A stretch of 15,666 bases of DNA from JAAYLU01 sp964458805 (GTDB lineage Bacteria; Synergistota; Synergistia; Synergistales; Aminobacteriaceae), in contig CAYWKH010000052.1 of the NCBI GenBank assembly GCA_964458805.1, positions 1-15,666 of the forward strand, read 5' to 3'. Position 1 is the stretch's first letter. Every line of letters starts with the position of its first letter. This document shows positions 1 through 7,211 of the stretch, one piece after another. Under the pieces are notes generated by a model that saw only the letters and a program-made list of their open reading frames with translations, had not been told where the DNA came from and did not search any database. A program made the position numbers and the translations under genes.

Positions 1-1
1 A

Positions 2-52
2 ATAGAACACGGCCTTGACACGATAGGCATCATGGAGCGAAGGAGCCGGTAG
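2..52 (+). CDS. Probable C-terminal end of an upstream gene (partial)
   Basis: An open frame enters from the left edge and ends at TAG 50-52, three bases before the cheR start codon. It encodes 16 residues ending in MERRSR. The cheR ribosome-binding site lies inside it, as expected for translationally coupled genes. The fragment is too short to identify. The gene is inferred only from the tight spacing and the absence of an obvious promoter between the edge and cheR. Confidence 0.35.
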   Translation: MEHGLDTIGIMERRSR

Positions 53-55
53 GTA

Positions 56-859
56 ATGATCGAGAAGACCATCTATGACTCTCCCGAATACGATGTTTTC
101 AAAAACGGCGTGAAGAAACTTACAGGGCTGGATTTGAACTCGTATAAAAACCAGATTCACCGCAGGGTTCATATGCTGATGCAGCGCTGGAACATATCCT
201 CGTACGACACGTATTTCAAGACGATCAAGGAGGACGACGGCAAACTCCGGGAGTTCCTGGACTATCTCACAATTAACGTATCCGAGTTCTTCCGAAACGC
301 GAACAAGTGGAACGAGCTCAGGGACGTGGTGATTCCCGACCTGATCAGGACGCGGGGCAGGAAGCAGCTTAAGATATGGAGCGCGGGGTCGGCTACGGGG
401 GAGGAGCCCTATTCTCTGGCCATTCTCTCAATCGAGGCTAAGCTGTCGCCCCAGGCTCCAGTGCTGGCAAGCGACATCGATCAGGGCGCGATCGCCATAG
501 CGAAGCGGGGACACTACCTTAAACGCCAGCTTGTAAATGTACCCAAGGAACTAGTGTCGCGCTATTTTACGACGGCGGACGGAGGAGAGACCTACCTGGT
601 GAACTCGGAGGTAAAGGCGAGGGTTTCGTTCCAGAGGCTGAACCTGATTGAGGACTCCTTCTCGGACGACTTTGACCTGATACTCTGCCGCAACGTAGTG
701 ATCTATTTCAGCTCCGATACCAAGACGGCCCTTTACAACAAATTTCTCAGGGCCCTTCGACCCGGGGGGTACCTGCTGGTGGGGTCGACCGAGCAGATAT
801 TCGACTACCGCAAGATCGGTTTCGAGTCCGCAGGGGCATTCCTCTACCAAAGACCGTAA
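56..859 (+). CDS. cheR: Chemotaxis protein methyltransferase CheR
   Basis: This 267-residue protein is a SAM-dependent methyltransferase that adds methyl esters to glutamates on chemoreceptor signalling helices, the adaptation step of chemotaxis. Residues about 10-65 form the helical CheR N-domain. NVSEFFRN (74-81) is the family's substrate-site motif. The SAM-binding motif follows at 107-122, with core SAGSATGEEPYS. Asp140 in LASDID is the usual ribose-binding acid, and CRNVVIYF (211-218) is the late methyltransferase motif. The length is normal for a free-standing CheR without TPR repeats. ATG 56 is preceded by AGGAG at 41-45. The SAG-S-A form replaces the more common SAG-C-S/A. The likely substrate class includes the receptor encoded at 10002-12047. 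No other che genes are visible nearby. Confidence 0.96.
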   Translation: MIEKTIYDSPEYDVFKNGVKKLTGLDLNSYKNQIHRRVHMLMQRWNISSYDTYFKTIKEDDGKLREFLDYLTINVSEFFRNANKWNELRDVVIPDLIRTRGRKQLKIWSAGSATGEEPYSLAILSIEAKLSPQAPVLASDIDQGAIAIAKRGHYLKRQLVNVPKELVSRYFTTADGGETYLVNSEVKARVSFQRLNLIEDSFSDDFDLILCRNVVIYFSSDTKTALYNKFLRALRPGGYLLVGSTEQIFDYRKIGFESAGAFLYQRP

Positions 860-890
860 ACGTAAAGACCAGCGCGCTTAATACATACCG

Positions 891-928
891 GGAGGAGGGC
901 AGCCCGCTGACCGCCCTCCTCCGCTTTT
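891..928 (+). terminator. Rho-independent terminator after cheR
   Basis: A perfect 10-bp inverted repeat (GGAGGAGGGC at 891-900 with GCCCTCCTCC at 913-922) has a 12-base loop and is followed by GCTTTT. It lies 31 bases past the cheR stop. It also lies 8 bases past the end of the convergent ATPase operon, but in that direction no T-tract follows, so any role for the ATPase transcript is less certain. Confidence 0.8.
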
Positions 929-929
929 C

Positions 930-1553
930 CTAGTGAGACCTGACTATCTCCTTGATCTTCATAAGTCTGCTGAGCGTTGATCGCTCCTGCTCGTCCAGTT
1001 TCATAGTTATGTAACGAATGGTGTCTATGAAATCCGGAATAAGCACGTGCTCCAGGGCGTTGACCCGCCTGCGGGTTTTTTCGATCTCGTACGCCATCAA
1101 CCGGATGGCCTTCTCCTTCGCCGCCAGCTCGATTAGCGTCGGGATCAGCTTCGCGAACCTCTCGAGGGCCAGGTCCAGGCTCCCCGAGGACGTGGCGAGG
1201 CCGTAATTATGCGGGGAGCCGTGCTGGTCCACGCTGTAGACCGGCACCATCACGCTCATCACGTTCTGGTAGTCCACGCGAAGATCGCATTTTGCGCCAG
1301 AGATCATAAGGGCCTGCTCAAGCATGGCCGGCAGGGTCTGAGCCCTGGCGAGGAGAAAGCTTTTGTAGCAGGCGGCCAGCTCCTCCTCCAGCTCCTCGCG
1401 AAGGGCCTTTCCCTCCCTGGCCCTCTCGAGGAAGGCCTTTATCAGGGCGTCCTGCTTGTCCTTCAAGAGCTTGTGTCCGCGCTTGGCCACGAAGAGGCGC
1501 TTCTTCAGCCTCGAAAGCTCCATCCTGTTTGGATTGACACTCATACGGGGCAT
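930..1553 (-). CDS. atpD: V-type ATP synthase subunit D
   Basis: This 207-residue subunit is the central rotor axle, the functional equivalent of F-type gamma. It turns inside the A3B3 head and joins subunits F and C. The N-terminus (NPNRMELSRLKKRL from residue 7) and the C-terminal stretch at about 160-175 (EIEKTRRRVNALEHVLIP) are the two family-defining segments. Both are long helices that pair as a coiled coil. ATG 1553 is chosen over the nearby internal ATG 1544 because AAGGAGG at 1561-1567 lies 7 bases upstream of it. That ribosome-binding site overlaps the atpB stop codon. This is the last gene of the operon and its length is normal for the family. Confidence 0.96.
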   Translation of the reverse strand: MPRMSVNPNRMELSRLKKRLFVAKRGHKLLKDKQDALIKAFLERAREGKALREELEEELAACYKSFLLARAQTLPAMLEQALMISGAKCDLRVDYQNVMSVMVPVYSVDQHGSPHNYGLATSSGSLDLALERFAKLIPTLIELAAKEKAIRLMAYEIEKTRRRVNALEHVLIPDFIDTIRYITMKLDEQERSTLSRLMKIKEIVRSH

Positions 1554-1565
1554 CGCGACCCCTCC

Positions 1566-2984
1566 TTACGCTTCCCCGGAGATGGCGCCGGCCTTTTCCT
1601 CGCTCTTCAACCTGGGCTTGAGATACTTTTCAATGTAGGCGTCTCTCACTCGCTTGAGCTCCTTCAACGGGATGACGGTGAGAAGGTTCCATCCCAGCTC
1701 GAGAGTCTCCTGGAATGTCCTGTTCTGGTACTCTCCCTGCCTGACGTACTGGTCCTCGAACATATCGGAGAATTTGGCGAAGGACTTGTCCTCCTCGGTA
1801 AGTGCGCCTTCTCCGAGGATGACGGCGAGCTCCTTTGCCTCCTTCCCGCGTGCATAGGCGGCGAAAAGCTGGTTCATCAGGTCGGCGTGGTCCTCGCGAG
1901 TCTTGCCGGTGCCGATGCCCTTGTCCTTGAGACGGGATAGAGACGGCATGACGTCCACTGGGGGATAGATGCCCTTCCTGTGCAGGGTCCGGTTCAGAAT
2001 GATCTGCCCCTCGGTGATATACCCTGTAAGGTCCGGGATCGGATGCGTCTTGTCGTCCTCGGGCATAGTGAGGATGGGTATCTGGGTTATCGAGCCCTTC
2101 TTACCCTTCAGTCTGCCCGCGCGCTCGTACATTGTCGCGAGGTCCGTATACAGGTAACCGGGGTAGCCGCGCCTGCCAGGGACCTCCTTGCGCGCCGCCG
2201 ATATCTCGCGAAGCGCCTCGCAGTAGTTGGTGAGGTCGGTAAGTATCACGACGACGTGCATGTCCTGCTCGAAGGCCAGGTACTCGGCGGCGGTCAGGGC
2301 TATCCTGGGGGTGGTGATTCGCTCTATCGCGGGGTCGTCCGCCAGGTTGACGAACATGACTGTCCTCTGGATCGCGCCTGTGTTTCTGAAGTCCTCCATG
2401 AAGAAGGAGGCCTCCTCGAACGTGATGCCCATAGCCGCGAAGACCACGGCGAAGTCCTCCTGCCCGCTTATGACGGTCGCCTGGCGAGCTATCTGGGCGG
2501 CCATCCTGTTGTGCGGCAGACCGCTCCCCGAGAATATGGGGAGTTTCTGTCCACGGACCATCGGGTTCATCCCGTCGATCGTGGAGATGCCCGTCTGTAT
2601 GAACTCCGAAGGATAGTCTCTCGAGAACGGATTCATCGGCATGCCGTTGATGTCAAGCTTCTTCTCGGCGAGTATGGGAGCGCCGTCGTCTATCGGCTCT
2701 CCCCTTCCGTTGAATATCCTGCCCAGCATGTCGCGGCTGACAGGGAACTCGAGTACTTTTCCTAGGAAGAGAGCCTTGGCGGACTTTATATCAATTCCAT
2801 CGGTGCCCTCGAAGACCTGCACAAGCGCCCGGTCGGAGGTGATCTCAAGCACTCTGCCGCGCCTTCTCTCGCCGCTGCCCATCTCGATCTCGACCAGCTC
2901 GTCGTACCTTACGCCCCTAGTCTTGTTCACCAGGAGAAGCGGTCCCGACAACTCTCCGATTGTCCTGTACTCTCTAGGCAGCAT
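1566..2984 (-). CDS. atpB: V-type ATP synthase subunit B (regulatory head subunit)
   Basis: This 472-residue subunit is the non-catalytic nucleotide-site subunit that alternates with A in the A3B3 head. The N-terminal beta-barrel occupies about residues 1-75. The RecA-like core has FSGSGLPHN (151-159) where catalytic subunits have a P-loop, which is the normal degenerate form for B. TDLATMYERAGR and SITQIPILTMPEDDKTHPIPD in the second half are also family signatures. The C-terminal helical domain follows. The open frame extends upstream to 3074, but that extension is shadow reading of atpA. ATG 2984 is the start because GGAGGTG at 2991-2997 precedes it with good spacing and MLPREYRTI is the usual N-terminus. 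The start overlaps the end of atpA by 11 bases, which suggests coupling. Confidence 0.97.
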   Translation of the reverse strand: MLPREYRTIGELSGPLLLVNKTRGVRYDELVEIEMGSGERRRGRVLEITSDRALVQVFEGTDGIDIKSAKALFLGKVLEFPVSRDMLGRIFNGRGEPIDDGAPILAEKKLDINGMPMNPFSRDYPSEFIQTGISTIDGMNPMVRGQKLPIFSGSGLPHNRMAAQIARQATVISGQEDFAVVFAAMGITFEEASFFMEDFRNTGAIQRTVMFVNLADDPAIERITTPRIALTAAEYLAFEQDMHVVVILTDLTNYCEALREISAARKEVPGRRGYPGYLYTDLATMYERAGRLKGKKGSITQIPILTMPEDDKTHPIPDLTGYITEGQIILNRTLHRKGIYPPVDVMPSLSRLKDKGIGTGKTREDHADLMNQLFAAYARGKEAKELAVILGEGALTEEDKSFAKFSDMFEDQYVRQGEYQNRTFQETLELGWNLLTVIPLKELKRVRDAYIEKYLKPRLKSEEKAGAISGEA

Positions 2985-4710
2985 CGTTCTCACCTCCGAC
3001 GGGAGTGACTTCGGCAACTTCGCTCTTGATTTGGGCCTCGAGATCGTCGATCCCGGCGATCTCCTTCTCCTCAAGGTAGCGCATCCTGGCTATGGACTCC
3101 CTCACGGGAAGGTTGAACACCTCGTTCATCGAGGCGCCCTTCCTGAGCGCGTCCATTGCGACATTGTGAAACAGCAGGATGGTCCTCAACATTTTGAACT
3201 GCTTCTCCATCGAGGCGTAGGTGTCTATCTCGTGGAAGGCGTTCTGGTGCAGGAAGTCCTCCCGGAGCGACTTCGCGGTCTCAAGTACCATGCGCTCTTC
3301 CTTTGAGAGCGCATCGACTCCGACCAGGCGGACTATCTCCTTGAGCTGGTCCTCCTCCTCCAACAGCGTCATTGCCCCTATTCGAAGCGGGCTCCACTCG
3401 TCGTCGAACTTTAAATCCCAGTGCTCGTCGAGCTTCTCGGTGTAAAGAGAATAGCTCAAAAGCCAGTTTATCGCCGGGAAGTGCCTCTGGTAGGCCAAGT
3501 TCGCGTCAAGGCCCCAGAAGACCTTGGATACTCTCAGCGTATTCTGGCTGACGGGCTCCGAGNNNNNNNNNNGCGCCACAACTCTGCCCGCCCTCTCGTA
3601 GAACGACGCCATGCGCGTCCCGAGATACGCGGGATACCCCTCCTCGCCGGGCATCTCCTCGAGCCGTCCCGACATCTCGCGCAGGGCCTCGGCCCATCGG
3701 CTCGTGGAGTCCGCCATAAGCGCGACCGAGTACCCCATATCACGGTAGTACTCCGCCATGGTTATCCCCGTGTAGATGCTGGCCTCCCTAGCCGCAACCG
3801 GCATATTGGACGTGTTTGCTATCAGCACCGTCCGCTTCATAAGAGGGTGACCCGACCTCGGATCCTCCAGCTCAGGGAACTCAAGGAGAACGTCCGTCAT
3901 CTCGTTTCCTCGCTCGCCGCAGCCGACATAGACAACTATCTCGGCCTCGGCCCACTTTGCGAGCTGGTGTTGCACCACTGTCTTGCCGGATCCGAACGGA
4001 CCGGGGACGCATGCGGTGCCCCCCATCGCTATGGGGAAGAAGGTGTCTATGACCCTCTGCCCGGTCGACATCGGGGTGACCGGAGGCAGGCGTTTGGCCA
4101 CGGGCCGCGGTTTGCGCACTGGCCAGCGCTGCAGCATAGTGACGTTCTTCTTGACCCCGTCCTGCTCCAGCACCGCGACCGTGTCCTCAACGGTGAACGA
4201 GCCCTTCTCGATCCTCGCCACCTTGCCACCCATGCCCACCGGCACCATCACACGGTGCTCCACCAGGATGGACTCCTGCACGACTCCTAGTATGTCCCCC
4301 TGGCCGACAACGTCGCCGACCTTCACCTTGGGCACGAACTCCCACTTCTTCTTCCTGTCGATTGCCGGGACGTCTATACCCCTGGAGATATAGTGACTCC
4401 TTGCCACTTCCTCGATCAGATTGAGAGGTCTTTGAACTCCGTCGTAGAACTGCTCGATCAGGCCAGGCCCCAGCTCGACGCTGAGAGGCTCGCCAGTGCT
4501 GATCACCTGTTCTCCGGGCATCAAGCCGGAGGTCTCCTCGTAAGCCTGGATCGACGCCGTGTCCCCGCGAAGCTCGATAATCTCTCCCACGAGGCCGATC
4601 TCGCCGATTCTGACCACATCGTACATCCCGGCGCCGAACATGCCCTTTGCCACAACCAGAGGGCCGGAGATCTTCTCTATGGTTCCTTTGATTACTTTTT
4701 CAGCGGCCAC
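2974..4710 (-). CDS. atpA: V-type ATP synthase subunit A (catalytic), interrupted by an assembly gap
   Basis: This is the catalytic head subunit that hydrolyses or makes ATP. Landmarks are an N-terminal beta-barrel (about 1-70), the A-specific insertion (about 115-190), P-loop GPFGSGKT (237-244), GERGNE (265-270) with catalytic Glu266, and the SEPVSQNTLR segment. GTG 4710 is the start: GGAGG at 4720-4724 lies 9 bases upstream and MAAEKVIKGTI is a typical N-terminus. Ten Ns at 3563-3572 lie between GRVVA and SEPVSQ. In relatives about 20 residues, including GAVSPPGGD, lie there, but only four codons' worth are shown. The apparent 578 residues should therefore be about 595. The frame resumes correctly, so this is an assembly hole and not a pseudogene. 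Confidence 0.96.
   Translation of the reverse strand: MAAEKVIKGTIEKISGPLVVAKGMFGAGMYDVVRIGEIGLVGEIIELRGDTASIQAYEETSGLMPGEQVISTGEPLSVELGPGLIEQFYDGVQRPLNLIEEVARSHYISRGIDVPAIDRKKKWEFVPKVKVGDVVGQGDILGVVQESILVEHRVMVPVGMGGKVARIEKGSFTVEDTVAVLEQDGVKKNVTMLQRWPVRKPRPVAKRLPPVTPMSTGQRVIDTFFPIAMGGTACVPGPFGSGKTVVQHQLAKWAEAEIVVYVGCGERGNEMTDVLLEFPELEDPRSGHPLMKRTVLIANTSNMPVAAREASIYTGITMAEYYRDMGYSVALMADSTSRWAEALREMSGRLEEMPGEEGYPAYLGTRMASFYERAGRVVAXXXXSEPVSQNTLRVSKVFWGLDANLAYQRHFPAINWLLSYSLYTEKLDEHWDLKFDDEWSPLRIGAMTLLEEEDQLKEIVRLVGVDALSKEERMVLETAKSLREDFLHQNAFHEIDTYASMEKQFKMLRTILLFHNVAMDALRKGASMNEVFNLPVRESIARMRYLEEKEIAGIDDLEAQIKSEVAEVTPVGGENDAA
3563..3572. other. Assembly gap (10 Ns) inside atpA
   Basis: Ten unknown bases interrupt the catalytic subunit gene. 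Comparison with the remembered family sequence suggests that about 60 bases are really missing, so the N-run is a placeholder of arbitrary length. Coordinates to the right of the gap are probably about 50 bases short of the true distance. Confidence 0.85.
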
Positions 4711-4737
4711 TATCTATCGCCTCCATACTTCTTTTCA

Positions 4738-5079
4738 TTACTTCACCGCGAAAATATCCATTCCTACCGCGCGTTCCACTCCGCTTCGGATGGATTTGAG
4801 TCCTACCCCCATGCTGCCTTTCAGGCCGGGGATCGGGATGAAGCTCGTCTCGTATTCATTGCATAATTCTTCTATGCGGCTGATGTGCATCAGGTAGTAT
4901 TGTTCCTGGACGAAGACCACGGCGTACCCTGATTTGGCCAGCTCGAGGAGAATCGAGTCGACGCCGGCCGACTCCTCGCTCTTGACGATGCGGGGCTTCA
5001 CCCCGACCGCCTGGAACGGGAGGACGGTCTCGTATTCACCGACAGCCGCCATTGGGGATCCAGCGCTTTTATCGGCCAT
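4738..5079 (-). CDS. atpF: V-type ATP synthase subunit F
   Basis: This 113-residue subunit is the small Rossmann-like protein that binds the D axle at the base of the head. The family pattern is visible: a first strand and helix AAVGEYETVLPFQAVGV, then a central segment AVVFVQEQYYLM before the IPIPG loop. ATG 5079 is chosen because GAGGGGG lies about 10 bases upstream and the start overlaps the end of atpC by 11 bases. An internal ATG at 5052 would give 104 residues, nearer the family mean, and cannot be excluded. The open frame back to 5139 is atpC shadow. The usual first strand KIAVIGD is degenerate here (MAAVGEYE). The gene is called NtpG in Enterococcus. Confidence 0.9.
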   Translation of the reverse strand: MADKSAGSPMAAVGEYETVLPFQAVGVKPRIVKSEESAGVDSILLELAKSGYAVVFVQEQYYLMHISRIEELCNEYETSFIPIPGLKGSMGVGLKSIRSGVERAVGMDIFAVK

Positions 5080-6082
5080 GTCGAAGCAACCCCCTCGCAA
5101 TAGTCCTGTCCGTGTTGTTTGCCACCGCAACCAAGGCAATGCGTAGATTCTTTGTCTCCATCTCCTTTGCCCATAGGTAGGCTATAACGTTTTCCGGGGT
5201 GAAGGCCTCGTACTTAGCCCTGGCAAGGATCGCCGACACGTACTCGTCGAGCGCCCTTTCCATCTCCACGATCAGCGCCCCCAGGTCCGAAAGGTCGGGG
5301 ACATTTGCGAAAACTCCGGAGACGTCGGAGAAAGAGAGGACGCGCGGCCAGCTCTCAACCGGCTCGTTGAGCAGAGCGAGCAGTTTCTCGACTGCAATCC
5401 ATCCTCCTTCATGCAGGAAGGAAGACGCGCCTGCGAGATCAAGATCCAGCCGCTTTAGGCGCAGCAGGTTTCGTATGTTCTCGGCGTCTATCCTGCCCTT
5501 CACCCAGCGGACGGCCGAATCAAAGCCTGTAGCCGCCGCGATCTCGACCAGGACCGAGAACAGGCCCGCATCAAGGCTGTTCTCCACCTGCAGTATATCC
5601 CTGGTCTGTTCCCACTGGGAGAGACACAGCGGCAACAGGCGATGAAGCCCGAAGGGCAGCAGGCGATAATCTTCGCTCTCGACGGCCACGACAAGCTCGT
5701 CCACCGGGATGTTGCCGAGCGAAGTCAGCAGATCATATCTGCGCTCCCCCCCCTCGCGGACCAGGATGGCGCTCTTTACGAGGACTTTGACGTTGTGGAA
5801 ATCATACGGAATCCGGCATAGCTGCACCAGACGCTCGTCAGGGACGAACTTCTGCACCTCGGAGTAGGCGTTCGACAGCTCCGCCTCGATGATCCTGTCG
5901 AAATCCCCGCTTCCCTTCAGCTCGACCAGCCACGCGGAATACGCGGTCTCGGCGAGAATCTTAAGCGCGGAGTCAAGGTCCTCGCAGTCCAGGATCCGTT
6001 GTATCAACGACTCTTCCAGAAGACGTCCGGACATCGCCCGGAGTCGCGCGACCGCATAGGCAAAACGCTCAGCCGGAGCCAT
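5069..6082 (-). CDS. atpC: V-type ATP synthase subunit C
   Basis: This 337-residue, mostly helical, funnel-shaped subunit links the D/F axle to the K membrane ring (the eukaryotic d subunit family). Supporting signs are the N-terminal YAVARLRAMSGRLL, the mid-protein YDFHNVKVLVKSAI pattern typical of NtpC proteins, a conserved-looking C-terminal region (ENVIAYLWAKEMETKNLRI), family-normal length, and its fixed place between E and F. The WAKEMETKNLRIAL ending closely resembles the family consensus. ATG 6082 has a strong AGGAGGTGA site just upstream, 16 bases after the atpE stop. No transmembrane segment is seen, as expected. Confidence 0.95.
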   Translation of the reverse strand: MAPAERFAYAVARLRAMSGRLLEESLIQRILDCEDLDSALKILAETAYSAWLVELKGSGDFDRIIEAELSNAYSEVQKFVPDERLVQLCRIPYDFHNVKVLVKSAILVREGGERRYDLLTSLGNIPVDELVVAVESEDYRLLPFGLHRLLPLCLSQWEQTRDILQVENSLDAGLFSVLVEIAAATGFDSAVRWVKGRIDAENIRNLLRLKRLDLDLAGASSFLHEGGWIAVEKLLALLNEPVESWPRVLSFSDVSGVFANVPDLSDLGALIVEMERALDEYVSAILARAKYEAFTPENVIAYLWAKEMETKNLRIALVAVANNTDRTIARGLLRHGR

Positions 6083-6098
6083 GGAGCGTCACCTCCTG

Positions 6099-6680
6099 TC
6101 ACGCCGAAAACAGCCGCTTGACAACGTCTGCCTCGATCTCGTCCCTAAGCCATCGAACAAGCATCTCTAAAGAGCAATCCGTCTCTATGCTGTCTTGTTC
6201 AAGGAAAAACCCGCCGGCCATATCCCTGCGCTCCTCGCCCAGAGCGAGTTTCCAACCGTGCTTCGAGTTGACCCCGGCCAGCCAATCCGGGCTGATCTTT
6301 TTCTCGGTCTTCGAGACCAACAGGGCCTCGGATCCAGTCTGCACCGCCTTTTGAAGCAGCTTTTCCATGAATGAAAGGTACTTGTCGGCAGGCAGGGAGG
6401 CAAGGATCTTAACCGCTCCGTCGAATGCGTCCGTGATCGCCTGCTGCTTGACTCCGAGCTCAATCTTCTTGACATCGAGCTGCGCGACTATCTCGCGCCT
6501 CTTGAAAATCTCCGGCTGTTCGGTCTTGAACCGTGTCTCGTACCCGGCCCTCAGTTTTTTAATCTCCTCGTCGGCGTCTCGCTTTATCGACTCGACGCCC
6601 TCTTTGGCTTTAGCAATTATTCTATCGGCCTCTTCCCGCGCGTCGGACTCTATTTTTTTCTTTATATCCGCCAAGGACAT
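6099..6680 (-). CDS. atpE: V-type ATP synthase subunit E (peripheral stalk)
   Basis: This 193-residue subunit forms a peripheral stalk with the small H (NtpF-like) subunit and holds the head still against rotation. The first 80 or so residues are charged and helical (SLADIKKKIESDAREEADRI), typical of the stalk helix. The C-terminal domain, which caps subunit B, follows. I start at ATG 6680, about 10 bases after AAGGGGG (6691-6697). A GTG at 6686 in the same frame would add two residues but lies too close to that site. The gene is 22 bases downstream of atpK and 16 upstream of atpC. Sequence divergence is high in this family, so gene order supports the call as much as the residues do. Confidence 0.93.
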   Translation of the reverse strand: MSLADIKKKIESDAREEADRIIAKAKEGVESIKRDADEEIKKLRAGYETRFKTEQPEIFKRREIVAQLDVKKIELGVKQQAITDAFDGAVKILASLPADKYLSFMEKLLQKAVQTGSEALLVSKTEKKISPDWLAGVNSKHGWKLALGEERRDMAGGFFLEQDSIETDCSLEMLVRWLRDEIEADVVKRLFSA

Positions 6681-6702
6681 CTTCACATACCCCCTTGGCA
6701 GG

Positions 6703-7179
6703 CTAAAGTTTAATCCCGTTTAGAAGGATAATGCTCATGAGAAGTGAAAGAACCGCGTACGTCTCCACCATCGCAGGGAGAATGACTGCTTTGCCGGTCT
6801 CCTCCGGTCTTTTCGCTATCATCTGAATGCTGGCCGCGGATGTCTTCCCCTGTGCGATCGCGGAAAAGTACCCTCCGATGGCTATGGGCAGGCAGGCGAA
6901 GAAAATGCCTAGGCCCTGGTAAGCGGTGACAGCGACAAGTTCGCCGCCTAGCAGGCCCACTTTAAGTATGGCGAAAAACGCGATGAGAAGCCCGTATATT
7001 CCCTGAGTGCCGGGAAGCGCCTGGAGAAGAAGGACAAGGCCGAATTTGCCCGGATCCTCGGTCATTACGCCCGCGCCCGATTCTCCGGCTATACCGACGC
7101 CTATGGCCGAGCCGGCTCCCGCCCAACCAGCCGCCATTGCCGCACCGAGAATTGCCAACATGACTCCGAGTAGCTCCAT
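6703..7179 (-). CDS. atpK: V-type ATP synthase subunit K (membrane rotor ring)
   Basis: This 158-residue, four-helix proteolipid is a duplicated hairpin that forms the ion-carrying rotor ring. Helices lie at about 5-30, 48-72, 85-108 and 130-155. The first hairpin holds LPGTQGIYG (55-63). The second carries the essential carboxylate Glu139 in PAMVETYAV. Residues matching the Na+ ligands of Enterococcus hirae NtpK (Leu61, Thr64, Gln65, Gln110, Glu139) are all present, as Leu55, Thr58, Gln59, Gln110 and Glu139. Na+ coupling is therefore predicted. Only the second hairpin has the carboxylate, normal for this 16-kDa type. ATG 7179 follows GAGGAG (7193-7198) at somewhat long spacing. The gene lies between atpI and atpE. 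Confidence 0.97.
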   Translation of the reverse strand: MELLGVMLAILGAAMAAGWAGAGSAIGVGIAGESGAGVMTEDPGKFGLVLLLQALPGTQGIYGLLIAFFAILKVGLLGGELVAVTAYQGLGIFFACLPIAIGGYFSAIAQGKTSAASIQMIAKRPEETGKAVILPAMVETYAVLSLLMSIILLNGIKL

Positions 7180-7211
7180 AATTTAACTACACTCCTCTCG
7201 AATTCGAAAAT

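Noticed and set aside
1209..2765. Long plus-strand open frames of 243 and 261 codons (1209-1940 and 1980-2765)
   Set aside because: They lie antisense to atpB and atpD, show low-complexity Leu/Gly/His/Val composition typical of shadow frames in GC-rich genes, and have no ribosome-binding sites or family likeness.
2985..3074. A 30-residue N-terminal extension of AtpB
   Set aside because: It is Arg/Ser-rich out-of-frame reading of atpA. A clear ribosome-binding site supports ATG 2984.
3421..4290. Plus-strand open frame of 289 codons opposite atpA
   Set aside because: It is antisense to the catalytic subunit gene, runs through the N gap, and is Arg/His-rich as shadow frames are.
2974..4710. 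atpA as a pseudogene
   Set aside because: The short segment coincides exactly with the N gap, and the rest of the protein is intact with all catalytic residues.
5080..5139. A 20-residue N-terminal extension of AtpF
   Set aside because: It is an out-of-frame reading of the end of atpC with unlike composition. ATG 5079 has a usable site.
6683..6688. ATG-TGA minimal frame just before atpE
   Set aside because: A two-codon start-stop appears by chance in ATGTGAAGATG. There is no reason to call it a regulatory frame.
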